Source: Paracoccus sp. (in: a-proteobacteria)
GTDB lineage: Bacteria > Pseudomonadota > Alphaproteobacteria > Rhodobacterales > Rhodobacteraceae
Length of the DNA: 48,457 bases
Reading direction: 5' to 3'
Assembly: GCF_030538655.1 (NCBI RefSeq)
Contig: NZ_JAUNTO010000009.1
Location: 76,487-124,943, forward strand
Made by a program: the position numbers and the translations under genes
In this document: positions 26,094 through 35,751 of the stretch, piece after piece
How positions within the stretch are numbered: the stretch's first letter is position 1
Layout: each line of letters starts with the position of its first letter
Notes under the pieces: model-generated
Databases searched by the model: none
What the model was told of the DNA's origin: nothing
Seen by the model: the letters and a program-made list of their open reading frames with translations, nothing else

Positions 26094-27302
26094 ATGTCTA
26101 CCACCCCTTCGCCCGCCTTGGCTGCCCGGACCACCGTCTGGCCGGTGCTGATCGCCATCAGCCTGTGCCACATGGTCAATGATGTGATGCAGTCGTTGCT
26201 GTCGGCGATCTATCCGCTGCTTCAGGCGGAATTCAGCCTCAGCTATGGCCAGATCGGGTTTCTGACCTTTGCCTTTCAGGTCACGGCGTCCTTGCTGCAA
26301 CCTGTGGTCGGCGCTGTCACCGACCGGCACCCGCAGCCGCGATCGCTGGCCTTCGGCATGGCCTCGACGCTGATCGGAGTGCTGCTGCTGGCCTTCGCGG
26401 GCAGCTATGCGATGTTACTGACCGGGGCGATGCTGATCGGGATCGGCAGTTCGGTCTTTCACCCTGAAAGCTCGCGCGTGGCGCGGACGGCCTCGGGCGG
26501 CAGGTTCGGCACGGCGCAATCGCTGTTCCAGCTGGGCGGCAATGCGGGACAGGCGGCGGGGCCGCTGTTGGCGGCCTTTGTCGTGGTGCCGCTGGGGCGC
26601 CCGGCTGTGGCATGGTTCGCCGTCGCGGCGGCGGTGGGCGTGGTCGTGCTGACCCGCGTCGGTGCATGGGCCGAAGGCCGCCGCCGCGCCGCAGCCACTG
26701 CCGCCGTGGCGCAGCCGATACCTGCGGCGGCGCGGCCGATGATTATCCGGGCGCTGATCGTGCTGGCGATTCTGGTTTTTACCAAGAACATCTATTCTGC
26801 GTTGATGAGCAGCTACTTTACCTTTTTCACCATCGAGAAATTCGGCCTTGCCCCCCGCGGGGCGCAGATCATGCTGTTTCTTTTTCTGGGCGGCATGGCG
26901 GCGGGGGTGATGTTGGGCGGCATCATCGGCGACCGGATCGGCGCGCTGCGGGTGATCTGGTTTTCGATCCTCGGCGTGCTGCCCTTTACCCTGATACTGC
27001 CGCATGTCGGGCTGGTGCCGACCGGCGCGCTGGCCTTTGTGATCGGGCTGATCCTCGCCTCGGCCTTTCCGGCGATCATTGTGTTCGCGCAGGAACTGGT
27101 GCCGGGGCGCACCGGGATGATTGCCGGGCTGTTCTTTGGCTTTGCCTTTGGCATGGGCGGGATTTCGGCGGCGGCGCTGGGGCTGTTGGCGGATGCGCGC
27201 GGGCTGATCTTTGTGTTCAATATCTGTTCGGCTTTGCCGGTGCTGGGGCTGCTGACGGTGTTGCTGCCGCGCCCGGCTGATCTGATGCAGGGGCGTGGAT
27301 GA
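26094..27302 (+). CDS. MFS exporter, fosmidomycin-resistance (Fsr) type
   Basis: The 402-aa product has about twelve hydrophobic helices. The segment ISLCHMVNDVMQSLLSAIYPLLQAEFSLSYGQIG near the N-terminus is typical of Fsr-type major facilitator proteins, and VTDRHPQPRSLAFGM fits the loop 2-3 motif. GSSVFHPESSRVAR and a second-half FLFLGGMAAGVMLGGIIGDR are also family-like. It would export small molecules using the proton gradient; the natural substrate is not known. Its stop overlaps the start of the next gene by 4 bases (27299-27302). Confidence 0.88.
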   Translation: MSTTPSPALAARTTVWPVLIAISLCHMVNDVMQSLLSAIYPLLQAEFSLSYGQIGFLTFAFQVTASLLQPVVGAVTDRHPQPRSLAFGMASTLIGVLLLAFAGSYAMLLTGAMLIGIGSSVFHPESSRVARTASGGRFGTAQSLFQLGGNAGQAAGPLLAAFVVVPLGRPAVAWFAVAAAVGVVVLTRVGAWAEGRRRAAATAAVAQPIPAAARPMIIRALIVLAILVFTKNIYSALMSSYFTFFTIEKFGLAPRGAQIMLFLFLGGMAAGVMLGGIIGDRIGALRVIWFSILGVLPFTLILPHVGLVPTGALAFVIGLILASAFPAIIVFAQELVPGRTGMIAGLFFGFAFGMGGISAAALGLLADARGLIFVFNICSALPVLGLLTVLLPRPADLMQGRG

Positions 27303-29047
27303 CGGCGCGGCCGGTCTTTTTCCATATCGGGCCTGATTGGACGGGTGAGGAACGGCTGGTGCAGATGTTCCGGCTGAACGGCCATGCCGCCGCCTGTCAT
27401 GAAGAGGGACGGCTGGCCGAAGACATCGCCTTTGCCCGTGCCACCGGCACCCCGCCCCTGACCCGCTGGGGCGGGGCGCGCCTGTTTGCCGGGCTGCACC
27501 GCATCAACCGGCTGGAACGTCCGCTGATCGAGGGCTGGCGCGCTTTTCCCTTTATCGCCGCGCAGCGTCCCGAGGCGGTGTTCATCCTGACCACCCGCGA
27601 CCCCGAGGATTGGATTGCCGACCGTCTGGCGCGTCGGGGCGGGGCGGTGGCGCGGGCCTATGCGCATCACCTGAACCGCGCCGTATCTGACCTGCCCCAG
27701 ATCTGGCTGCGCGACTGGCACGATCATCTGGCGGCTGTCGACGGCTTTTTCGCTTTGGGCGATCCGCGCCTGATCCGGCTTGATCTGGATCGCGAAACGC
27801 CGCTGGATCTGGCGCGGCATCTGGCCCCGCTGATCGACTTGCCGCGCCGCCCGCCGCGCCTGCACTGGCACCCGCCGCCCGCAGCGCAGGATGCGGGCAC
27901 GCTGTTGGCCCTGCTGGATCAGGACAGTCCGCCGGTCCTGCGCCCCTCGCCGCCGCCGGGTGTCGGGCTGGCCGAGGATATGGCCGCGTTTTGCCTGCGG
28001 GGGCTTGCCCCGGATGCCGCCGTCGGGTCAGAGGGCGTATCGCCGCTGTTCGCGCAATGGGACGGCGGCGGGCGGGTGACGCGGCTGGATGGCACGCCTT
28101 GGCCCGTGGCGATTGGCCCGCGTGACCGTGACGGCGCGCCGCGCGCGTTTGCCCAGCCCGGCCATCATAACAAGCTGGAGCGGGTCGAGGGCGTCATCAA
28201 TCAGATCCTGTCGCTGGGTCGCCGCGATCCGGTGCGCATTGATATGGAGGATGGCCGCCGCATCGGCAGCGATCAGGGGCGGCCCATCGGTCAGCCGGCG
28301 CTGGCCCATAACCGCCGCAGCGGCGCGCGCAACGTGGTGCTGTGGCCCTTGCCCGGTTTCCATCAGCCGGGCGGCGCGACCTATGCCCGGCCCGACTGCC
28401 CCGACCCGATCCCGTGGGAGGACAAGCAGGATCGCGCGGTCTGGCGCGGCAATATCTCGGGCCGGGTCGAGCCGGTGGCTGGCCGCCCCGCCGGACCGAC
28501 CTCGCATATCCTGCTGGCGCAACTGGCCGCTGCTGATGATACGGCGCGGCAGGCGATGCTGGCCGATCTGCACCGCATTCCCCGGTTCGCCTTTGTGCGC
28601 CAGCATATCGACAGCCCCGATTTCGACATCGGACTGGTGCTGGCATGGTCGCTGCGCCAGCATGCCGACGACCCGTTTCTGGCCCCGTTGATCCGGCCTG
28701 CTGCGGGGGCGGGGTATTTCAACCGCTTTCGCTATCAGATCTCGATGGCGGGCTACGACCACCCGACCGGCTTTCTGAACGCCATCAACCGCCAGTCGGT
28801 GCTGCTGTCGGAAATGGACGGGTGGGAGGTGCATTATTCCGGCCGTTTCCGCCCCTGGGAACACTATATCCCGTTGCGGCGCGGCTGCGCCGATGTGCTG
28901 GACAAGCTGGACTGGGCACGCGCCAACCCGGCCCGCTGCCGCGACATGTCCGCCGCCGCGCGGGCCGAAGTGGCGGCGCTGTCGGCCCCTTGGGTGCAGG
29001 CGCGGATGATGGGGCTGATCCTCGACGCGCTGGCGGCGCTGCGCTAG
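27299..29047 (+). CDS. Fusion of a sulfotransferase-like domain with a family 90 glycosyltransferase
   Basis: The 582-aa product joins two domains. Residues about 1-190 resemble bacterial sulfotransferases: FHIGPDWTGEERLVQMF replaces the usual PKTGTTSL-type PAPS loop, and AVFILTTRDPEDWIADRLARRGG is the following conserved strand. The altered loop makes activity doubtful. Residues about 290-582 resemble GT90 (CAP10-type, LPS or capsule) transferases: DKQDRAVWRGNISGR, FRYQISMAGYDHPTGF, and WEVHYSGRFRPWEHYIPL. The ATG overlaps the exporter stop, suggesting coupled expression. No signal peptide is seen, so it is probably cytoplasmic and acts on a surface glycan precursor. The fusion is the unusual feature. 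Confidence 0.75.
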   Translation: MTARPVFFHIGPDWTGEERLVQMFRLNGHAAACHEEGRLAEDIAFARATGTPPLTRWGGARLFAGLHRINRLERPLIEGWRAFPFIAAQRPEAVFILTTRDPEDWIADRLARRGGAVARAYAHHLNRAVSDLPQIWLRDWHDHLAAVDGFFALGDPRLIRLDLDRETPLDLARHLAPLIDLPRRPPRLHWHPPPAAQDAGTLLALLDQDSPPVLRPSPPPGVGLAEDMAAFCLRGLAPDAAVGSEGVSPLFAQWDGGGRVTRLDGTPWPVAIGPRDRDGAPRAFAQPGHHNKLERVEGVINQILSLGRRDPVRIDMEDGRRIGSDQGRPIGQPALAHNRRSGARNVVLWPLPGFHQPGGATYARPDCPDPIPWEDKQDRAVWRGNISGRVEPVAGRPAGPTSHILLAQLAAADDTARQAMLADLHRIPRFAFVRQHIDSPDFDIGLVLAWSLRQHADDPFLAPLIRPAAGAGYFNRFRYQISMAGYDHPTGFLNAINRQSVLLSEMDGWEVHYSGRFRPWEHYIPLRRGCADVLDKLDWARANPARCRDMSAAARAEVAALSAPWVQARMMGLILDALAALR

Positions 29048-29056
29048 GCTGCGGAT

Positions 29057-29539
29057 ATGACCACGATCATCGCCCGCCCAATCTCTGCCACGGCATTCGC
29101 GCCCTTTGGCGATCTGCTGACCCCGCGCGCTGCGCCCGACCGGATGATTAACGGCGGTCGCTGCGAACGGCATCACGCGCTGGCCACCGTGCAGCGCGGC
29201 GGGGGCGAAGCGATCATCTCGATCTTCCGCAGCCAGCCGGTCAGCCTGCCCTATGTCTGCACCCTGCTGGAGCGGCACCCGTTGGGCAGTCAGGCGTTTA
29301 TGCCGCTGCACCTGTCCGGCCCGTGGCTGTCGGTCGTCGCGCCAGATCAGGGTGGCCGCCCCGGTGCGCCGCTGGCCTTTCTGGTGCCTGCCGATATGGG
29401 CGTGAACCTGCGTGCGGGTGTCTGGCACGGGGTGCTTACACCGCTGGATCATGCCGCCGATTTTCTGGTTATCGACCGCGAGGGGCAGGGCCGCAACCTT
29501 GAGGAAGTGGCGTTTCCCCCCGTCACCATCACCGCATGA
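29057..29539 (+). CDS. allA: Ureidoglycolate lyase
   Basis: AllA splits ureidoglycolate into glyoxylate and urea in purine (allantoin) breakdown. The 160-aa length fits. Family features are FAPFGDLL near the N-terminus, [31 protein letters not shown], and the cupin-like [24 protein letters not shown] close to the end. No other allantoin or urease genes are in the window, so it is away from its pathway. It starts 9 bases after the fusion gene and overlaps rnhB by 4 bases. Confidence 0.92.
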   Translation: MTTIIARPISATAFAPFGDLLTPRAAPDRMINGGRCERHHALATVQRGGGEAIISIFRSQPVSLPYVCTLLERHPLGSQAFMPLHLSGPWLSVVAPDQGGRPGAPLAFLVPADMGVNLRAGVWHGVLTPLDHAADFLVIDREGQGRNLEEVAFPPVTITA

Positions 29540-30168
29540 GCCTGCCCGATTTCACTTATGAGGCGGCGGCGCGGGCCGCTGGCTATACCCGCATCGCCGG
29601 CGTGGACGAGGTGGGGCGCGGCCCGCTGGCCGGGCCGGTCACGGCGGCGGCGGTGGTGCTGGACCCCGGTAACATCCCGCCCGGCCTGAACGATTCGAAA
29701 CGGCTGACGGCGGCGCGGCGGCAGGCACTGGCCGAATGGCTGCTGGCGAATGCCGATTGCGCCGTGGCCCATGCCGATGTGGCGGAAATCGACGCGCTGA
29801 ACATCCTGAACGCCGCGCATCTGGCCATGTGCCGCGCGCTGGCCGGGCTGGCCGCCGCGCCTGATTTCGCCCTGATCGACGGCAACCGCCTGCCGCGCGA
29901 CCTGAGCTGTCCGGCGCAGGCGGTGGTCAAGGGCGACGCCCGCTGCCTGTCGATCGCGGCGGCCTCGATTCTGGCCAAGGTGGCGCGCGACCGGATCATG
30001 GTGGATTTGGCGCAACAGCATCCCGGCTATGGCTGGGATGTGAACGCCGGATACCCGACGCCTGCCCATAAAAAGGCGCTGCTGGATCTGGGGATCACCC
30101 CACACCATAGACGGTCGTTCAAACCTATCCACAACATCTTGTGGCAAGGGCAAATATCAACCTATTGA
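29536..30168 (+). CDS. rnhB: Ribonuclease HII
   Basis: RNase HII removes ribonucleotides from DNA and RNA in DNA hybrids. The 210-aa product has the family motif [15 protein letters not shown] (about 18-32) with acidic catalytic residues. It also has [23 protein letters not shown] and the C-terminal [21 protein letters not shown]. The start overlaps the allA stop. ccrM follows after a 92-base regulatory gap, an arrangement I associate with alphaproteobacteria. Confidence 0.97.
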   Translation: MSLPDFTYEAAARAAGYTRIAGVDEVGRGPLAGPVTAAAVVLDPGNIPPGLNDSKRLTAARRQALAEWLLANADCAVAHADVAEIDALNILNAAHLAMCRALAGLAAAPDFALIDGNRLPRDLSCPAQAVVKGDARCLSIAAASILAKVARDRIMVDLAQQHPGYGWDVNAGYPTPAHKKALLDLGITPHHRRSFKPIHNILWQGQISTY

Positions 30169-30218
30169 TTCAAAAAAGAATTTGACGGCGAATCGCCCGC
30201 GACTCATAGTTATCCACA
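30167..30218 (+). promoter_or_regulatory. ccrM promoter with three GANTC sites and a DnaA box
   Basis: The rnhB-ccrM gap holds GATTC (30167-30171), GAATC (30190-30194) and GACTC (30201-30205), all matches to GANTC, the target of CcrM itself. TTGACG at 30182-30187 and CATAGT at 30205-30210 are 17 bases apart and form a plausible promoter. The second GANTC lies in its spacer and the third touches the -10. A perfect DnaA box, TTATCCACA, follows at 30210-30218. A one-mismatch box (CTATCCACA) lies at 30125-30133 inside rnhB. Control by methylation state and DnaA is inferred from these sites. Confidence 0.65.
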
Positions 30219-30248
30219 GGCAGACCGGCGCAAGACCGGCGCGAATGA

Positions 30249-31385
<1,137 letters not shown>

Positions 31386-31440
31386 TCCAAGGTTTCGCCA
31401 GAGTTCCGGTGCCGCCAGCCGTGCGGCCGGAACCAACTTG

Positions 31441-31475
31441 CCCCGCCATGCCGCACGTATGGCGGGGTATTTTTC
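31441..31475 (+). terminator. Rho-independent terminator of ccrM
   Basis: CCCCGCCAT at 31441-31449 pairs perfectly with ATGGCGGGG at 31459-31467, followed by TATTTTTC. It ends at the stop of the convergent HxlR gene. A second, weaker inverted repeat (TTCCGG...CCGGAA) lies just upstream. Confidence 0.9.
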
Positions 31476-31870
31476 TATTCGCCCCGTGTCGCCCAATGCG
31501 CGGCAATCCGCGGCATACTGGTCTCGATCCAATCGGCCAGCGCCCGCAGCTTTTCCGCGCCCTCGGCGCCCAAGGGTGTCAGGCTGTAATCGACATGCGG
31601 CGGCACCACCTGATGCGCCTGCCGCAGCACCAGCCCATCCTGTTCCAGCCCTTGCAGCGTCTGCGCCAGCATCCGTTCGCTGACCCCGCCAATCATCCGC
31701 CGCAATTCGGAAAACCGCATGACCCGCCCTTGCAGCGCGATCAGCACCAACACGCCCCAGCGGCTGGTCATATGTTTCATCACCGCGCGAGAGGGGCAGG
31801 CGGCGGCCATCAGATCGCCGCGTGTCATCTGTTCCGAGAGCGGGGAAATCGGGGGTAAAATTTTTTCCAT
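31475..31870 (-). CDS. HxlR-family transcriptional regulator
   Basis: The 131-aa protein has the compact winged helix of HxlR regulators. ACPSRAVMKHMTSRWGVLVLIALQGRVMRFSELRRMIGGVSERMLAQTL (about 24-72) is typical, with a Cys at 25 like the redox-sensing Cys of quinone-responsive relatives (QorR, HypR, YodB). The wing VPPHVDYSLTPLGAE follows. It is divergent from the NAD(P)H:quinone oxidoreductase gene, the arrangement seen for qorR-qorB and ytfH-ytfG. Quinone or electrophile sensing is therefore likely, though not shown. Confidence 0.92.
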   Translation of the reverse strand: MEKILPPISPLSEQMTRGDLMAAACPSRAVMKHMTSRWGVLVLIALQGRVMRFSELRRMIGGVSERMLAQTLQGLEQDGLVLRQAHQVVPPHVDYSLTPLGAEGAEKLRALADWIETSMPRIAAHWATRGE

Positions 31871-31905
31871 ACTTACATTTATGTGCGTTCTTACTATTGG
31901 TAAGT
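31871..31905. promoter_or_regulatory. Candidate HxlR operator with repeated CTTAC half-sites
   Basis: Three related half-sites lie between the divergent genes: ACTTAC (31871-31876), CTTAC (31890-31894) and GTAAGT (31900-31905). The last two form CTTAC-TATTG-GTAAG, a perfect 5-bp inverted repeat. The first and last form a second inverted repeat, ACTTAC...GTAAGT. Spacing and location fit a dimeric repressor site controlling both genes. Confidence 0.6.
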
Positions 31906-31951
31906 GTATACGCTAGATCAGGTCCAAGGTCAAATCAGAAAGGAATTTACC

Positions 31952-32782
31952 ATGACTATCGCCGTGACCGCCGCTTCGGGGCAATTGGGGCAGCTTGTTA
32001 TTGCTGACCTGCGCAAGCGGGGGGTTGATGTGATTGCGCTGGCCCGCTCGCCCGAAAAAGTGACGGGCGTGCCGGTGCGCGCCGCCGATTATGCGCGTCC
32101 TGAAACGCTTGGCCCCGCGCTGGCGGGGGTCGATACGCTGCTGCTGATTTCCTCCAGCGAGGTTGGTCAGCGTGCCGTGCAGCATCGCAATGTGATTAAC
32201 GCAGCCAAGGCGGCGGGCGTGGGGCGCATCGTCTATACCTCGCTGCTGCACGCCGACCGCTCGATCCTTGATCTGGCCAAAGAGCATCGCGAAACCGAGG
32301 CGGATCTGCGCGCATCGGGTATTCCGTTCACCATTCTGCGCAACGGCTGGTATACTGAAAACTACACCGGCTCGATCCCGGCGGCGCTGGCGCATGGTGC
32401 CTTTGCGGGCAGCGCCGGGCAGGGGCGGATTTCGTCCGCGACCCGCGCTGATCTGGCCGAAGCGGCGGCGGTTGTGTTGACCACGCCGGGGCATGAGGGC
32501 AAGACCTATGAACTGGCCGCCGATGCGCCCTATACCCTGACCGATCTGGCGGCCGAAATCTCGCGCCAGACGGGCCGCGACATCCCCTATGCCGATCTGC
32601 CGCAGGCCGATTACACCGCCGCGCTGGTCGGCGCTGGCCTGCCCGAAGGGCTGGCGCAGGCGATTGCCGGCTGGGATGTGGCTGCGGCGCAGGACGCGCT
32701 GTTCGACGACAGCCGCCAGTTGTCGGTCTTGCTGGGGCGACCGACGACTCCGCTGGCCGATGCGGTGCGGGCGGCGCTTTAA
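31952..32782 (+). CDS. NAD(P)H:quinone oxidoreductase, NmrA/QorB type
   Basis: The enzyme is predicted to reduce quinones with NAD(P)H and detoxify them. The start is placed at ATG 31952, behind AGAAAGGAA; an in-frame start at 31904 overlaps the operator. The 276-aa product has a Rossmann start (VTAASGQLGQLV), then VDTLLLISSSEVGQRAVQHRNVINAAKAAGVGRIVYTSLLHAD. FTILRNGWYTENY follows, all typical of YtfG/QorB proteins. It is regulated in all likelihood by the divergent HxlR protein. Confidence 0.92.
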   Translation: MTIAVTAASGQLGQLVIADLRKRGVDVIALARSPEKVTGVPVRAADYARPETLGPALAGVDTLLLISSSEVGQRAVQHRNVINAAKAAGVGRIVYTSLLHADRSILDLAKEHRETEADLRASGIPFTILRNGWYTENYTGSIPAALAHGAFAGSAGQGRISSATRADLAEAAAVVLTTPGHEGKTYELAADAPYTLTDLAAEISRQTGRDIPYADLPQADYTAALVGAGLPEGLAQAIAGWDVAAAQDALFDDSRQLSVLLGRPTTPLADAVRAAL

Positions 32783-32796
32783 GACGTAACCTGCGC

Positions 32797-32828
32797 GGCA
32801 CCGGCAGGGGCCCCGGTTGCAGGGTGCC
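32797..32828. terminator. Possible stem-loop between convergent genes
   Basis: GGCACC at 32797-32802 pairs with GGTGCC at 32823-32828, with further GC-rich pairing inside. It lies between the quinone oxidoreductase and the convergent lipoprotein gene. There is no T-run on either side, so intrinsic termination is uncertain. Confidence 0.35.
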
Positions 32829-32910
32829 CCTCCATAAAGGCGCGATCATATCCGGGAATAATGATTCGCCCGTTGTTGCAGCCTGATCAACAATCCGGCT
32901 ACGGCGCAGC

Positions 32911-33423
32911 TCACCTCTGCCACTTCTGCGCTATCATGATAAGCCTCTGGCCCAGCGGCGACACCGAGATATTGAGGCCGAACGGCTGCGTTTCAGTCGT
33001 AAACAGTGCCTGCTTCCGGATTGTCTCATTGCCTTCGGTTACGCTCAGCCTCCAGGCGCCGGCACCATATCGGCTGGCCAGATATTTACCCGTTATCCGT
33101 GTGACGGCATCAGCGTCGGCCCCGAGCACGCTGATATAGCAATCGCTCATCCCGTGTCTGTCGGTCGGGGTCTCGACCAGTTCGATTCCGATCACCGGCT
33201 CACGCAGCTTGCGGCCGGTCTCGTGTATACTCCAAGTCTCGGTAAAGCCCAGCTCTGTCAGCGGACGGTCAACCATCGGCCAGCTCCTCGCCCCGATATC
33301 CTGCAAACAGACGGCCGCAAAAACCTTGACCGCTTGCTGCGCGCGCGCATCATCCGCCGGGCTGGAGCCACAACCTCCGACAGCCAGTCCACCCGCCAGC
33401 AGTAACCCTAAACAGAAACGCAT
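32911..33423 (-). CDS. Hypothetical lipoprotein
   Basis: The 170-aa product starts at ATG 33423, preceded by GGAGGTGCGGG; an in-frame start at 33441 is less likely. It has a lipoprotein signal with lipobox LAVGGC (Cys18), so it is predicted to be membrane-anchored in the periplasm. The mature part has about 150 residues with two further cysteines (VCLQD and DCYISV) that could form a disulfide. No family was recognised. Base composition is somewhat less GC-rich than that of its neighbours. It lies downstream of the AlkB-like gene on the same strand with an 85-base gap. Confidence 0.7.
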   Translation of the reverse strand: MRFCLGLLLAGGLAVGGCGSSPADDARAQQAVKVFAAVCLQDIGARSWPMVDRPLTELGFTETWSIHETGRKLREPVIGIELVETPTDRHGMSDCYISVLGADADAVTRITGKYLASRYGAGAWRLSVTEGNETIRKQALFTTETQPFGLNISVSPLGQRLIMIAQKWQR

Positions 33424-33508
33424 ATCCCGCACCTCCTCCAATGACCCGATCTGAAAGCCGTCCGCGAAAGTCAGCTGATTTGCTGCCGCTCGTCATGGCA
33501 ACCGCCCC

Positions 33509-34627
33509 CTATAGTGCCGCCTTCGGCAACGGCAGGGTGCCTCGGTTATACGGCGTCCAATCCGTGATATCAGGATAGAACTGCCGCCGCCATGTCCGCA
33601 CGCGCGGGTTCATCCGTCGCCGCCACAGGGGCGGGATCATCGCCAGAAAGGTCATCGCCGGATAGCCCATGGGCAGGGCGGGGGCCTGATCGGGCGTGTA
33701 GGTCTGCAACAGCGGATAGCGGCGGTCGGGGCGGAAATGATGATCGGAATGGCGTTGCAGGTTAATCAGCAGCCAGTTCGAGGCGCGATGATCCGCGTTC
33801 CACGAATGATGCGGGCGCACGGGTTCGTAACGGCCTTCGCCCAGATGGCGGCGGGTCAGGCCGTAGTGTTCGACATAGTTGGTTAATTCAAGCTGCCAGA
33901 TCGCGACGAGGGCTTGCCAGATGAACAATGCCATCCCCAGCCAGCCGCCGATCAGCGCCGCCGTCGCAAGCATCGCCCCTTGCAACGCGGCATAGCGCCA
34001 GAACGGGTTGCGCCGATCCCACGGGCTGCGCCCGGCGCGAATCTGCCGCGCGGCCTCGGCCCGCCACGCGCTGCGCGGGCCGGTTGTCAGCACGCGCCAG
34101 AAAAAGCGGTGGAACCCCTCGTTATAGCGGGCGCTGACCGCATCGCGCGGGGTGCCGACCCATGAATGGTGGACCAGCAGATGTTCGGTGCGGAAATGGC
34201 TGTAAAGCGTCGAGGCCAGCAGCAGATCGCCCAACGCGCGTTCCCACGCGGGTTTCTGGTGCAGTAACTCATGCGCATAGACCATGCCGATGGTGCCCGA
34301 CAGAACGCCGATGCCAAAGAACAGGCCGGTCAGCTCCCACCCGCTCAGGCGTCCGCTGGTGGCAACGGCGATGGCGGCAAAGATCACCGCGATTTGCAGC
34401 GGCACCCAGATCACGGTGATGGCGCGGTGCCAGAACAACGCGGTGTCGGGCGTTTCTGGGTCGGGGTTGTCGCGGTTCTGGCCCAACAGCATGTCCAGCC
34501 CTGTGACCAGATACCAGCTATAGACCGGCAGTCCGACCCACCACCAGCCGCCGCGCCACATGGCCAGCGCGGCCAAGGGCATCAGCAGCAGCGACATGCA
34601 GAATGGCAGGGCAGAGGGGGTTTTCAT
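33509..34627 (-). CDS. AlkB-like alkane 1-monooxygenase (membrane di-iron hydroxylase)
   Basis: The 372-aa membrane protein has several hydrophobic helices (about 7-45, 70-120, 210-240). All the His-box motifs of AlkB-type hydroxylases are present: HELLHQ, then FRTEHLLVHHSWVG, NYVEHYGLTR and LQRHSDHHFRPDRRYPLLQ. These bind the di-iron centre. The family hydroxylates terminal carbons of alkanes or related fatty compounds, using rubredoxin as electron donor. No rubredoxin gene or fusion is visible here. The gene starts 9 bases after mutY and may be co-transcribed with it, an unexpected pairing. Confidence 0.92.
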   Translation of the reverse strand: MKTPSALPFCMSLLLMPLAALAMWRGGWWWVGLPVYSWYLVTGLDMLLGQNRDNPDPETPDTALFWHRAITVIWVPLQIAVIFAAIAVATSGRLSGWELTGLFFGIGVLSGTIGMVYAHELLHQKPAWERALGDLLLASTLYSHFRTEHLLVHHSWVGTPRDAVSARYNEGFHRFFWRVLTTGPRSAWRAEAARQIRAGRSPWDRRNPFWRYAALQGAMLATAALIGGWLGMALFIWQALVAIWQLELTNYVEHYGLTRRHLGEGRYEPVRPHHSWNADHRASNWLLINLQRHSDHHFRPDRRYPLLQTYTPDQAPALPMGYPAMTFLAMIPPLWRRRMNPRVRTWRRQFYPDITDWTPYNRGTLPLPKAAL

Positions 34628-34636
34628 CCGAGCAGC

Positions 34637-35665
34637 CTAACCCTTTGCATCCGGTTGTGCCAACGCCCAGACCTTGCGCATCAGGCCGGGCAGGGCGGCT
34701 GCGTCGAAATCACGCAAGGGGATCAGCGCGCCACGCTCAGCCGGGCCGGTCAGGGTGCCACGCATCACGGTCAGGTCCAGTGTGAAATGCGTGAACACAT
34801 GTCGCACCACGCCAATCTTACGCCAACCCGCGACGGCAGGCGGCGGCAGGTCTGACCCGTCCCACCCGGTCGAGGGGAAGGCCAGCACGCCGCCCAGCAG
34901 GCCCCGTTCGGGGCGGGTTTCGATCAGCACCGCGTCGCGCGTCAGACCAACCCAGACGGTGCCAGTGCGCTGTGGTTTCGCGGCTTTCGGTGCGCGGCGG
35001 GGCAGATCGGCGGCGATGCCTGCTGCCCGTGCGGCGCAATGGTCGATCAGCGGGCAGATCCCGCAGGCCGGGTTGCGCGGAGTGCAGATCGTCGCGCCCA
35101 GATCCATCATCGCCTGCGCGTAATCGCCGGGGCGCCGTGCCGGGGTCAGTGTGGCGGCCAGATCGCGCAGTTCCGCCTTGGCGGCGGGCAGGGGCGTTTC
35201 CACCGCGAACAGCCGCGCCACCACGCGTTCGACATTGCCATCGACCACCGTTTCCGGTTGTCCAAAGGCAATCGCCGCGATGGCGGCGGCGGTATAGGGA
35301 CCGATGCCGGGCAGGGCGCGCAGCCCATCGGCGGTGCCCGGAAATGTGCCGCCCGCCGCTGAAACCGCCCGCGCGCAGGCGATCAAATTGCGGGCGCGGG
35401 CGTAATAGCCAAGCCCGGCCCATTCGGCCATCACCGCCGCATCCGGGGCCGCCGCCAGATCGTGAACGGTCGGCCAAAGCGTTGTAAAGCGCAGGAAATA
35501 ACCCTTTACCGCCGCCACGGTGGTTTGCTGCAACATCACCTCGGACAGCCAGACGCGATACGGGTCGGCCTGCCCACCGCCCGGTGGCACGCGCCATGGC
35601 AATATGCGGGCATGACGATCATACCACGCCAGCAAGGTTGGTGCGATCACCGCTGCGTCACGCAT
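34637..35665 (-). CDS. mutY: A/G-specific adenine DNA glycosylase MutY
   Basis: MutY removes adenine mispaired with 8-oxoguanine. The 342-aa protein starts with LLAWYDRHARILPWR and continues through DPYRVWLSEVMLQQTTV and the helix-hairpin-helix ALPGIGPYTAAAIAAIAFG, which includes the active-site region. The iron-sulfur cluster ligands CTPRNPACGICPLIDHC (C-x6-C-x2-C-x5-C) are intact. The C-terminal NUDIX-like domain is present (about 225-342). It is divergent from the DUF721 gene and lies upstream of the AlkB-like gene. Confidence 0.96.
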   Translation of the reverse strand: MRDAAVIAPTLLAWYDRHARILPWRVPPGGGQADPYRVWLSEVMLQQTTVAAVKGYFLRFTTLWPTVHDLAAAPDAAVMAEWAGLGYYARARNLIACARAVSAAGGTFPGTADGLRALPGIGPYTAAAIAAIAFGQPETVVDGNVERVVARLFAVETPLPAAKAELRDLAATLTPARRPGDYAQAMMDLGATICTPRNPACGICPLIDHCAARAAGIAADLPRRAPKAAKPQRTGTVWVGLTRDAVLIETRPERGLLGGVLAFPSTGWDGSDLPPPAVAGWRKIGVVRHVFTHFTLDLTVMRGTLTGPAERGALIPLRDFDAAALPGLMRKVWALAQPDAKG

Positions 35666-35751
35666 AATTCAGCCATATTGCGCCTGCTTGCACTTTCATC
35701 CTGACGTTTGCGCTTTTAATGAAAAGACATTGCTTAACCCTTAAGGCACCC

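Noticed and set aside
30125-30218. Possible replication origin because of two DnaA-type boxes
   Set aside because: Only two boxes are present, without an AT-rich unwinding element or origin-type neighbours. A regulatory role in the ccrM promoter is more economical.
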